The notes: generated by a model from the letters alone, not told the origin. DNA of 13,378 nt from Candidatus Omnitrophota bacterium (GCA_003644405.1 QNCE01000029.1:1-13378); one strand, 5' to 3'. Counted from the stretch's first letter, positions 5,877 through 13,236 are shown. A program made the numbers and translations.

Positions 5877-6292
5877 AAATAATAACTGTAAAAGAAGTAG
5901 AATATATCGCCTTCAGATTAGCAAAAGAATTACTATCTTTTAATGAACCGATACCTGATTTTTCTACACGGTTCCCTAATATTTTAGAAAGTTGTTTAAA
6001 CGTACCTTTTCAAACATTTGGAAGCAAATCTTTATACCCTACGCTTATTTCTAAAGCTGCTATCTTATTTTATCTTATGATAAAAAATCACCCTTTCCAA
6101 AACGGCAATAAAAGAATAGCAATGACCACTCTTTTTGTTTTCCTTTATAAGAACAAGAAATGGCTTAAAGTAGATACCCAGGAGCTTTATAATTTTACTG
6201 TATGGGTTGCCTCCAGCCCTCCCCGGGTAAAAGTACAGGTTGTTAAAGCAATTGAGAAATTCTTAGGAGATTATATGATAGATTTGAGTTGA
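5873..6292 (+). CDS. Fic/Doc-family toxin
   Basis: A 139-residue Doc-like protein whose core motif is HPFQNGNKR (73-81), in the right place for the family after a helix LISKAAILFYLMIKN. Doc toxins of this length phosphorylate elongation factor Tu; other Fic proteins transfer AMP. The motif residues for catalysis (His73) and phosphate contact (Asn79, Lys80, Arg81) are present, but the metal-binding position usually filled by Asp in Fic proteins is Asn77. Doc-like proteins with Asn there appear in the family as I recall it, so this alone does not mean loss of function. It starts at GTG 5873, overlapping the antitoxin stop by four bases, with GGTGGAG just upstream. The 5' leader includes no inhibitory (S/T)xxxE(G/N) motif, as expected when a separate antitoxin blocks it. 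Confidence 0.88.
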   Translation: MKIITVKEVEYIAFRLAKELLSFNEPIPDFSTRFPNILESCLNVPFQTFGSKSLYPTLISKAAILFYLMIKNHPFQNGNKRIAMTTLFVFLYKNKKWLKVDTQELYNFTVWVASSPPRVKVQVVKAIEKFLGDYMIDLS

Positions 6293-6402
6293 TTGAAACT
6301 GACGTATATTTTAAAAAATGGATTGAAGAAGATACTGCAGAAAGAAGAAGATTGAAAGAGATTATGTACAAAATCTTAGAAATTGACGAGGGGATAAAAT
6401 GA
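6289..6402 (+). CDS. Possible 37-residue protein downstream of the toxin
   Basis: A short open frame starts at TTG 6289, overlapping the Fic/Doc stop as TTGA, the same style of overlap as between antitoxin and toxin. It ends in TGA at 6402. The product would be highly charged and predicted helical (WIEEDTAERRRLKEIMYKIL in its middle). No family is recognised and no clear ribosome-binding site precedes it. It could be a third component of the toxin-antitoxin operon, a fragment of a once larger gene, or chance. Confidence 0.3.
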   Translation: MIETDVYFKKWIEEDTAERRRLKEIMYKILEIDEGIK

Positions 6403-6792
6403 GTACAGTCAAAAACACGTATCTTTAAAGAACTGTCGCTTAACAGGCGGATATCTAGCTTATGCTTTCGGTATTTTGTCCAAATCCTTTGCTGTTGCTT
6501 ATGATTTCAGATGTTTACCAACCGTTATACTAAATAATAAAAGAGGCCTAAATCTTCATAAATACCAAAAGGTTCCCACCCTTCAAATTTTAGTTTTAAG
6601 GGAATTTAAAAATATGCTTGTCGAACTCAATAGACTTCTCACCTCTTTTCGCACATCCTCAAATCTTTATAAGCACTCTTTCTACTTCCTCATCCTTGTT
6701 ATCCTCAAAAATCAACTTTTCACAAAAGTGTACCTGTCTGCTGAAGTTTTAATGAAGGCGGGATAATAAAGATTAGTTCTTTTCTGGTGGGG
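6403..6792. other. Gene-free stretch, possibly with decayed minus-strand coding
   Basis: No convincing gene. The plus-strand frame at 6476-6766 has no ribosome-binding site and protein-unlike composition. On the minus strand, segments at 6659-6748 (FCEKLIFEDNKDEEVERVL), then in another frame RFEDVRKEVRSLLSSTSIF, and near 6409-6540 (AKDLDKIPKA, stop, ARYPPVKRQF) look protein-like but are broken by stops and frame changes. This would fit a degenerate gene, perhaps HEPN-like, read toward lower coordinates. Confidence 0.3.
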
Positions 6793-6821
6793 TTTACATT
6801 ATTAAATTTATATGGTATGAT
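6793..6821 (+). promoter_or_regulatory. Sigma-70-type promoter of the AbrB/TolC/MacAB/MATE operon
   Basis: TTTACA (6793-6798) and TATGAT (6816-6821) each match the consensus at five of six bases and are separated by exactly 17 bases. They lie 56 bases before the AbrB-like start. It is the best promoter seen in the window and is correctly placed for the long operon. Confidence 0.65.
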
Positions 6822-6839
6822 TAGTATGATATGGCATAC
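6815..6839 (+). promoter_or_regulatory. Possible operator over the -10/+1 region
   Basis: GTATGAT is repeated (6815-6821, 6824-6830), and the second copy begins an inverted repeat GTATG-ATATGG-CATAC (6824-6839). These overlap the -10 box and the predicted transcription start. A repressor bound here, plausibly the AbrB-type product of the first gene, would block the promoter. The binder is inferred. Confidence 0.4.
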
Positions 6840-6876
6840 AATTCATATTTATTATATTTAAAGGAGGTGGAAGTGG

Positions 6877-7131
6877 ATGAAAGGGATGGCTAAATTTTTT
6901 GGTATTGTAACTGTAGGAGAAAGAGGCCAAATTGTGATACCTAAAGAGGCAAGAAAGATTCTTAATATAAAAAAAGGAGATAAACTGATAATACTCTCTC
7001 CGCGAATTCATAGAAGAAAACTTGACCTTATTCCTGCAGATGATTTTGCAAAATTTATCTCCGAATTTGAAAAGGATATTTCTTCTATTAAAGAAAAAAT
7101 TGGTAAGGAGAAGTTAGAAAAGAAAAAATGA
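6877..7131 (+). CDS. AbrB/MazE/SpoVT-type DNA-binding regulator
   Basis: An 84-residue protein with a swapped-hairpin AbrB domain at about 9-41 (GIVTVGERGQIVIPKEARKILNIKKGDKLII), which dimerises and binds DNA. The C-terminal half is a charged, helical, lysine-rich tail (about 54-84) that could mediate oligomerisation. An excellent AAGGAGG (6861-6867) sits 9 bases before the ATG. The stop overlaps the TolC-like start as ATGA, so it is the first cistron of the efflux operon and is probably its autoregulator. A MazE-like antitoxin role is less likely, because no toxin gene follows. Repeats over the promoter offer a possible binding site. Confidence 0.88.
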   Translation: MKGMAKFFGIVTVGERGQIVIPKEARKILNIKKGDKLIILSPRIHRRKLDLIPADDFAKFISEFEKDISSIKEKIGKEKLEKKK

Positions 7132-8399
7132 AAATCTGTAAAAGAAAAGTTATTCTTATTGTGCTGTCTATTTTTGTTGCTTTGGCTATAGTTTCTGCTT
7201 ATGGAGAAGTGCTTACCTGGCAGGATTGCCTCAGAGAGGCTTTGCAAAATAACCCGGATTTACTTTCAGCAAAGGAAAAGATAAATCAAACCTTAGAGGA
7301 GAAAAAAATTACAAGAAGTACTCTCCTTCCTCAAATAACTGCTGGGCTTAGCAGTAAAAAATCGCGAACCACCACCAAAGATGTAAGCAGTACTTATTCT
7401 TATAATTTAACAGGGAAGCAGCTTTTGTTTGATGGTTTTAAAACTATTTATGATATAAAATCTGCTTCTTTAAGCGTAGAGGCAGCAGAGTATGAGTATA
7501 GGGAGGTTTCTAGTAGTGTGCGGTTTAATCTCCGGGAGGCATTTGTAAATCTTTTGAAAGCTCAGAAACTGGTTTCTTTGACTGAGGAGATTGCCCAGCG
7601 CAGGAAGAAAAACCTTGAACTGGTAAGATTGCGCTATGAGGTAGGTAGAGAACATAAGGGTTCATTATTAACCGCTCAGGCAAGTCTGGCTCAGGCTGAA
7701 TTTGAGGTTACTCAGGCAAAAAGAAATCTTGTTCTGGCTCAAAGGAAATTATTGAAAGAACTGGGGAGAGAACGTTTTAGTCCAATTGTAGTAAAAGAAG
7801 AGTTTGATGTTAAGATAGAAAGAGAGGTTCCTGATTTTGAAAGATTGGTGCTTGATGTTCCAGAATTTAAAAAAGCAGTGGTTTATAAAAATATCGCAGG
7901 TTTTAATTTGAAATCTGTGCGGGCTGATTTTTCTCCTGTAGCTTCTTTAACTTCTTCTATAGGCAGAACTTCTTCAGATTGGCCGCCTGAAGATGAGGAG
8001 TGGTCGGTGGGGGTAAGTGTTTCTTTCCCCCTTTTTGAGGGAGGCAGTCGTATAGCAGAAGTTTCTAAAGCCAGGTCGCAGTTAAAAGAAAAGGAGGCAG
8101 AGGAGAAAAGCCTAAGGGATAGTTTTATTTTTACCCTGCAGGAAGCCTGGGTAGAATTTCAGGATGCCTTTGATAAAGTAAATGTTCAGAAAAAATATCT
8201 TGAGGCAGCAAAGGAGCGGGCAAAGATTGCTTCTGCTCAGTATTCTACGGGGCTTGTCTCTTTTGATGACTGGACAATTATTGAAGATAATCTGGCAAAT
8301 GCCCAGAAAGCTTATTTAAATGCCCGGGCTGAGGCATTAATTGCCAAAGCCTGGTGGATAAAGGTAAAAGGAGGGATACTGGAAGATGAAGTATATTAA
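7128..8399 (+). CDS. TolC-like outer-membrane efflux channel
   Basis: A 423-residue outer membrane efflux protein (OEP family). The N-terminus has a positively charged start and a hydrophobic core (KRKVILIVLSIFVALAIVSA), a signal peptide cleaved near residue 25. The mature part begins with the family's LTWQDCLREALQNNPDLL. Long alpha-helical coiled-coil segments then alternate with short strand segments (for example LTGKQLLFDG and VSFPLFEGGSR) in the usual two-fold repeat. Three copies would form a channel crossing outer membrane and periplasm. There is no lipobox cysteine at the cleavage site. It overlaps the AbrB gene by 4 bases and the adaptor gene by 14. With MacA- and MacB-like proteins next to it, it is the exit duct of that pump. 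It shows the organism has an outer membrane. Confidence 0.92.
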   Translation: MKICKRKVILIVLSIFVALAIVSAYGEVLTWQDCLREALQNNPDLLSAKEKINQTLEEKKITRSTLLPQITAGLSSKKSRTTTKDVSSTYSYNLTGKQLLFDGFKTIYDIKSASLSVEAAEYEYREVSSSVRFNLREAFVNLLKAQKLVSLTEEIAQRRKKNLELVRLRYEVGREHKGSLLTAQASLAQAEFEVTQAKRNLVLAQRKLLKELGRERFSPIVVKEEFDVKIEREVPDFERLVLDVPEFKKAVVYKNIAGFNLKSVRADFSPVASLTSSIGRTSSDWPPEDEEWSVGVSVSFPLFEGGSRIAEVSKARSQLKEKEAEEKSLRDSFIFTLQEAWVEFQDAFDKVNVQKKYLEAAKERAKIASAQYSTGLVSFDDWTIIEDNLANAQKAYLNARAEALIAKAWWIKVKGGILEDEVY

Positions 8400-9330
8400 G
8401 TTTTTATTTCTATTTGTAGTGGTGATTATTATAGTTGTGTTCCTTATGAAGGTGAGAAAAAATGAACAGAAAAACATTATTTATAATGAGATTCATCCTT
8501 TTTATGGCGATATCTGTGTTTTAGTATCTGCCACAGGAGTTGTTGAACCTCAGAATCGTGTGGAGATAAAACCGCCTATTGCCGGGAGAATAGAAGAAAT
8601 TCTGGTAAAAGAAGGAGATAAGGTTAAAAGGGGAGATGTTTTAGGCCTTATGAGTTCTACAGAGCGCGCTGCTCTTTTAGATGCTGTCTATCTTAAAGGA
8701 GAAGAGGAGTTAAAATACTGGGAGGAAGTTTATAAACCCACTCCTTTAATTGCTCCTATTGATGGCGAGGTAATTGTCCGGGCAGTAGAACCCGGCCAGA
8801 CTGTAACTGTAAATGATGCTATTCTGGTTTTATCTGACCGCCTCATAGTTAAGGCTCAGGTTGATGAAACTGATATTGGGAAGGTAAAGTTAGGACAGAA
8901 AGCAATAATAACTTTGGATGCCTATCCTGATATAAAAGTAGAAGGCAGAGTAGACCACATTTCTTATGAATCTAAAATTATGAATAATGTCACAATTTAT
9001 GAAGTGGATATTTTACCAGATAAAGTTTTGGAGGTTTTTCGTTCAGGAATGAGCGCCAATGTTAATATAATTATACAGGATAAGAAAAATGTTTTACTTC
9101 TTCCTCAGGAAGCAATCATAGAGGAAGAGACTCAGAAATTTGTTCGGGTAAAAACTTTCAAGGGGAGTGTCAGGAAAAAAGTTATTACCGGTTTATATGA
9201 TGATAGAAATGTAGAAATTTTGGAGGGAGTATCAAAGGAGGAAGTAGTTTTAATTCCATCTCAAAAATATAAACTTCCCACCAGAAAAGAGATATCTTCT
9301 CCCTTTATGCCACGCTTTAAGAAAAAATGA
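8386..9330 (+). CDS. macA: MacA-like periplasmic adaptor (membrane fusion protein)
   Basis: A 314-residue HlyD/MacA-family adaptor that links the inner-membrane ABC pump to the TolC-like channel. One membrane anchor covers about 5-21. The two halves of the lipoyl domain are IKPPIAGRIEEILVKEGDKV (60-79) and LIAPIDGEVIVRAVEPGQTV (from 120), followed by beta-barrel and membrane-proximal domains (VDETDIGKVKLGQKAIITLDAYP). The alpha-helical hairpin between the lipoyl halves is only about 30 residues, much shorter than in E. coli MacA, so contact with the channel may be made differently. The start is ATG 8386 inside the TolC gene, and the stop overlaps the next gene as ATGA. The product is probably exported via its uncleaved anchor. 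The gene symbol rests on family and context. Confidence 0.88.
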   Translation: MKYIKFLFLFVVVIIIVVFLMKVRKNEQKNIIYNEIHPFYGDICVLVSATGVVEPQNRVEIKPPIAGRIEEILVKEGDKVKRGDVLGLMSSTERAALLDAVYLKGEEELKYWEEVYKPTPLIAPIDGEVIVRAVEPGQTVTVNDAILVLSDRLIVKAQVDETDIGKVKLGQKAIITLDAYPDIKVEGRVDHISYESKIMNNVTIYEVDILPDKVLEVFRSGMSANVNIIIQDKKNVLLLPQEAIIEEETQKFVRVKTFKGSVRKKVITGLYDDRNVEILEGVSKEEVVLIPSQKYKLPTRKEISSPFMPRFKKK

Positions 9331-11288
9331 TAGAACTTGTTAATGTAACCAAAATTTACAGAATGGGTAAGGTAGATGTAGTTGCCCTTAGGGGGGTGTC
9401 TCTTAAGATTGAGCCTGGGGAATTTGTAGCTATTTTAGGGCCTTCTGGTTCGGGCAAATCTACACTTTTACATATTCTGGGATTTCTGGATAAACCTGAT
9501 TCTGGAGAGTATCTATTTTTTGGAAGGGATGTAACAAAATTAAGTGATGATGAACTTGCCTATTTAAGAAACAGGGTGGCAGGTTTTGTTTTTCAGCAGT
9601 TTCATCTGCTTAACCGAATGAGTGCTTTAGAAAATGTAGAACTCCCTTTAATTTATACTAAACATACTAAAAAAGAGAAAACTTTGCCTTTTGAGAAGTT
9701 GAAAGTAGTAGGTTTAGAGGATAGAGCCCATCACCGGCCTAATGAACTTTCCGGAGGCCAGCAACAGAGGGTAGCTATTGCCAGGGCTCTGGTAAACGAG
9801 CCATTGCTTCTTCTTGCTGATGAGCCTACAGGAAATCTGGATACCAGAAGTGGAGAAGAAATAATCAAAATTCTTAAAAATTTAAATGCTCAAGGAAAAA
9901 CTATTGTGGTTGTAACTCATGATGAAAATATCGCCCATCAGGCGCAACGCGTGATTAGAATGCAGGACGGGAAAATAATCTCTGATGAATCACCCGGAAG
10001 GATATTTAAAGGACAAACAATAGAAGGCCAATCGTTTTTTCTAAAGGAAAGAAAAAAATCTTACGGATTTAATTCCAGAGAAATTATTGAAAATCTACGC
10101 CAGGGATTGCAGTCAATTTTTTCCAATCGTATGCGTTCGTTTCTTTCTATGTTGGGTATTCTTATTGGTATAGCCTCGGTGATTACTATGATAGCCTTAG
10201 GAGAAGGGGCAAAACAGGCTCTTTCAGAAAAATTTGCCTCTTTAGGGACAAACCTTTTGATTGTAAGACCGGGTTCCTGGAGAACCAGAGGTGTGGCTTT
10301 AGAAGCAGGTGCAGTTACCCGTTTTACTCTAAGTGATGCTGAAGCCATTGCTAAACTCAAATATGTTAAAAGAGTTTCTCCTTCAGTAAGAGGAAGGGGG
10401 CAGGTTGTCTATGGAAATAAAAACTGGAATACCTTGGTGCAGGGAGTTGGCAAAGATTATGCTGAAATGAAATCCTCTCAGCCGGTTGTAGGCAGATTTT
10501 TTACTAAAGAAGAAGAAAAGACAAGAAAAAAACTTGCCCTTTTAGGAATTACAGTGGCAAGAGAACTTTTTGGAGATAAAAATCCAATAGGTAAGACTAT
10601 AAAAATTAATCGCATAAATTTTAGGGTAATAGGAGTTCTTCCTGAAAAAGGGCAATCTCCTCGTGGAGATAGAGATGATGTAGTTGTAGTTCCTGTAACT
10701 ACTGCAATGTATCGCCTTCTGGGGAAAAAATATGTGGATTACATTGAGGCAGAAGTTGATGGCCAGAAGTTTATAGATGAAGTAAAAAAAGATATTGAGA
10801 ACCTTATCAGGAAAAGGCACCGTCTTAAAGCAGATGATAAGGATTCTTTTTCTATCCGGGATATGACTGAAATAAGAGAAACTTTTATGAATATGATAAA
10901 GACCATGACCACTCTTTTAGGGTGTATTGCTGCTATATCTTTGATTGTAGGGGGAGTGGGGATTATGAATATAATGCTTGTTTCTGTTGCTGAACGTACT
11001 CGAGAAATAGGCCTGCGTAAGGCAATAGGTGCAAGCAGCAAAGACATAATGCTACAGTTTCTTATTGAGGCTATGGCTTTAACTTGTTTAGGAGGGGTGG
11101 TAGGCATTATTGTTGGTATTGGCGCATCTTTTCTTCTGTCTCTATTTGCTGGTTGGACAACGAAAGTATCTTTATTTTCTATAATTTTAGCCACGGTTTT
11201 TTCTGTTGGTGTTGGTGTTTGTTTTGGGTTGTGGCCTGCCCGTAAAGCCTCACGATTAGACCCTATAGAAGCATTAAGATATGAGTAA
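9327..11288 (+). CDS. macB: MacB-like ABC transporter, fused ATPase and permease
   Basis: A 653-residue protein, close to the 648 of E. coli MacB. The N-terminal ATPase has Walker A GPSGSGKST (38-46), Q-loop FQQF (about 89-92), signature LSGGQQQR (141-148), Walker B LLLLADEP (160-167) with catalytic Glu166, and H-loop His198. A linker leads to the first membrane helix (about 263-285), a large periplasmic domain, and three C-terminal helices containing ERTREIGLRKAIGA. It ends in the typical GLWPARKASRLDPIEALRYE. MacB powers export by mechanotransmission, driving substrate from the periplasm through MacA and TolC. Substrates in the family include macrolides, peptides and heme-like compounds; none can be specified here. 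It overlaps the adaptor by 4 bases and the MATE gene by 8. Confidence 0.95.
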   Translation: MIELVNVTKIYRMGKVDVVALRGVSLKIEPGEFVAILGPSGSGKSTLLHILGFLDKPDSGEYLFFGRDVTKLSDDELAYLRNRVAGFVFQQFHLLNRMSALENVELPLIYTKHTKKEKTLPFEKLKVVGLEDRAHHRPNELSGGQQQRVAIARALVNEPLLLLADEPTGNLDTRSGEEIIKILKNLNAQGKTIVVVTHDENIAHQAQRVIRMQDGKIISDESPGRIFKGQTIEGQSFFLKERKKSYGFNSREIIENLRQGLQSIFSNRMRSFLSMLGILIGIASVITMIALGEGAKQALSEKFASLGTNLLIVRPGSWRTRGVALEAGAVTRFTLSDAEAIAKLKYVKRVSPSVRGRGQVVYGNKNWNTLVQGVGKDYAEMKSSQPVVGRFFTKEEEKTRKKLALLGITVARELFGDKNPIGKTIKINRINFRVIGVLPEKGQSPRGDRDDVVVVPVTTAMYRLLGKKYVDYIEAEVDGQKFIDEVKKDIENLIRKRHRLKADDKDSFSIRDMTEIRETFMNMIKTMTTLLGCIAAISLIVGGVGIMNIMLVSVAERTREIGLRKAIGASSKDIMLQFLIEAMALTCLGGVVGIIVGIGASFLLSLFAGWTTKVSLFSIILATVFSVGVGVCFGLWPARKASRLDPIEALRYE

Positions 11289-12690
11289 TAAAAGAGCGCG
11301 TAAAATTAATAAAGATATAACCGCAGGAAAATTAAGTTCTTCTCTCTGGAAGCTGGCTACTCCGATAATGATAGCAGCTTTACTGCAGGATTTATTTACC
11401 TTAGCAGACCTTTTCTTTGTGGGAAGGTTAGGGCATATAGCAGTGGCAGCTTTATCTATTTCGGGAGTTATACTTTCAGTAATAATGATGGTGGCCATAG
11501 GTATATCTTCAGGGGCTACTGCTTTAATAGCCCATTTTACAGGAAAAAAAGATTATACTAATGCCGACAGGGTTCTTTTTCAAGTTGTAGTTATAAGTTT
11601 TATCAGTTCAGCAGTGATGGTTTTAGTGGGTGTTTTTGGCACTGTAGAATTACTGCGTATATTTGGAGCAACAAAAGAAATTATTTCTTCTGCCTGTGGA
11701 TATTTAAAAATAAATTTTATCTTCTCTATTGTTATATTTCTGTTTATTGGTTTTAATCAGGCTCTGAGAGGTTCAGGGGATGCAGTTACTCCCCTGAAGA
11801 TTCTTATTCTTTCCAATGCAGTTAATATCCTGCTTGACCCTTTATTTATTTTTGGTTTTTGGTTTTTTCCTCGGTTAGAAGTTGCTGGTTCTGCAGTAGC
11901 AACTGTTATCAGTCGCGCTATGGGAGTAGTTATTCTTCTATGTCATTTTATGTATGGGCATTCAAGTTTACATTTTTACCGCGATATTTTTAAAATCAAC
12001 CTTCCAATTATAAAAAGAATAGTAAGTATCGGATTTTTTGCTTCTTTTGAGGTTTTGTTGCGTCAGATTTCACTTCTTTTGCTTCTTCGTTTTATTGCGG
12101 TATTTGGTGCGGTTAGCCTTGCTGCTTATGGTATAGTTCTACGCTTAAGAATGGCTGTGATAATGCTTGGATTGGGAATGGGTAGTGCCTGTGGTGTGCT
12201 CATCGGACAGAATATGGGAGCGGGCCTTTCTAAAAGAGCAGTAAAGTCAGGATGGGTGGCATTAAAATATTATGAGCTAATCATTTTACCGCTTGCTTTA
12301 ATATTTTTTATTTTTGCTCCTCATATAATAGGAGTTTTTAATAATCATCCTGATGTGGTTAAAATAGGTAGTAATTTTTTGCGTCTTATGGCGATTACCC
12401 TGCCATTTTTAGCCTCAGCACTTGTTTTGGGTAGAGGGATAAGTGGTGCTGGCGATACAGTTGCTCCGGCAGTAATGACTGGGATTGCCCAGCTGGGGTT
12501 GCGGATTCCTTCTGCTTTTATAATGGCTTTTATTTTTGGTTTGGGTATAAATGGTATCTGGCTAGGTATTAATATCTCAGATATCTGTCAGGGCATAGCA
12601 ATGCTGTGGTATTTTAAGGGAAGGTTTTGGCAGAAAAGATACTATCAGCATCGCAGTATTTTAGAGGCAGAAAATATTATTATTACTTAG
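11281..12690 (+). CDS. MATE-family multidrug exporter
   Basis: A 469-residue protein with about 12 membrane helices, the standard MATE size. The two homologous halves show the family's repeated signature: QALRGSGDAVTPL with NILLDPLFIFG in the first, and GRGISGAGDTVAPA with LRIPSAFIM in the second. The N-terminus KLATPIMIAALLQDLFTLADLFFVGRLG is also characteristic. MATE transporters use a Na+ or H+ gradient to expel cationic and other toxic compounds across the inner membrane. It is unusual to find one translationally coupled (8-base overlap) to a MacAB-TolC operon. The two pumps could work in series, MATE moving substrate into the periplasm and MacAB-TolC across the outer membrane. That cooperation is inference. 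The coupling ion cannot be read from the sequence. Confidence 0.95.
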   Translation: MSNKRARKINKDITAGKLSSSLWKLATPIMIAALLQDLFTLADLFFVGRLGHIAVAALSISGVILSVIMMVAIGISSGATALIAHFTGKKDYTNADRVLFQVVVISFISSAVMVLVGVFGTVELLRIFGATKEIISSACGYLKINFIFSIVIFLFIGFNQALRGSGDAVTPLKILILSNAVNILLDPLFIFGFWFFPRLEVAGSAVATVISRAMGVVILLCHFMYGHSSLHFYRDIFKINLPIIKRIVSIGFFASFEVLLRQISLLLLLRFIAVFGAVSLAAYGIVLRLRMAVIMLGLGMGSACGVLIGQNMGAGLSKRAVKSGWVALKYYELIILPLALIFFIFAPHIIGVFNNHPDVVKIGSNFLRLMAITLPFLASALVLGRGISGAGDTVAPAVMTGIAQLGLRIPSAFIMAFIFGLGINGIWLGINISDICQGIAMLWYFKGRFWQKRYYQHRSILEAENIIIT

Positions 12691-12732
12691 AAAAGGAGAA
12701 TATAATATTAACAAAGACAAGGAGGTGAAATT

Positions 12733-13098
12733 ATGGTTATGTTAGTTAGACTTTTGGGAGTAGTTATTGTAATTATGGGAGTTATTTTTGGAATAAAGCC
12801 AGAGGTATTTCAGAAATATGTGAAATTCTGGAATTCCCGAAAAAGGATTATTACAGGTGGAATTATAAGTCTTTTATTCGGGATTATTTTCTTATTGTCT
12901 GCTTCCAGGTGTCGGGTACCAGCAGTTATTACTATCTTTGGAATCTGGGCTATTGTGAAGGGAATAATCCTATTTGTAATAAACGAGAAGAATGTGAATA
13001 CTTATCTTGAATGGTGGTTGAAGAAACCCTTATCAGTTATGCGCATTATGGGAATTATTTCTCTGGGTTTTGGTATTCTGATTATTTTGTGTGTATAA
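12733..13098 (+). CDS. Small four-helix membrane protein, unknown function
   Basis: A 121-residue, very hydrophobic protein with four predicted membrane helices (about 4-22, 39-56, 62-82, 103-120). The order is helix, amphipathic stretch, helix, twice over. The segments RKRIITGGIISLLFGIIFLL and SVMRIMGIISLGFGILIIL are alike, so it looks like an internal duplication. The hydrophilic linkers are rich in Lys, Arg and Trp (KFWNSRKR, LEWWLKK). No known family was recognised with confidence, though it resembles small duplicated DUF-type membrane proteins. It has one of the best ribosome-binding sites in the window (AAGGAGGTGA, 12719-12728), 4 bases before the ATG. It lies 42 bases after the MATE gene, with a TATAAT at 12701-12706 that could give it its own promoter. 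A regulatory or accessory role with the efflux operon is possible. Confidence 0.8.
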   Translation: MVMLVRLLGVVIVIMGVIFGIKPEVFQKYVKFWNSRKRIITGGIISLLFGIIFLLSASRCRVPAVITIFGIWAIVKGIILFVINEKNVNTYLEWWLKKPLSVMRIMGIISLGFGILIILCV

Positions 13099-13176
13099 GT
13101 ATAGTTGTTCTTAAGAAAAGAAGGAAAAGTGCCTTTCTGTGGATGTAATAAAAGGGGATATATTGGAATCGTATAA

Positions 13177-13236
13177 TGGGAGTTGGAAAAAGAAGACATT
13201 AAAGCGTTTGTCCTGCCACTTGAGGAAGTTAGGTAA
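13177..13236 (+). pseudogene. Second decayed 3' end of the PII-like gene
   Basis: One frame reads ELEKEDIKAFVLPLEEVR-stop, aligning without gaps to KLSKEGVKAFVLPIEEIT-stop at the end of the intact gene at 2253-2543. An in-frame stop lies just upstream (13174), and no start or earlier part of the gene is recognisable. It is a different, more diverged copy than the remnant at 3344-3434: it keeps the Pro of VLP and differs elsewhere. It is interpreted as the remnant of a PII-like gene that once ended this efflux cluster. Confidence 0.7.

Noticed and set aside
6476..6766. Plus-strand open frame of 96 codons
   Set aside because: TTG start without a ribosome-binding site, no recognisable motif and protein-unlike composition; the opposite strand looks more like decayed coding.
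10739..11194. Minus-strand open frame of 151 codons
   Set aside because: Lies wholly inside the well-supported macB-like gene; its low-complexity Ile/Pro/Ser/Arg composition is typical of an antisense shadow.
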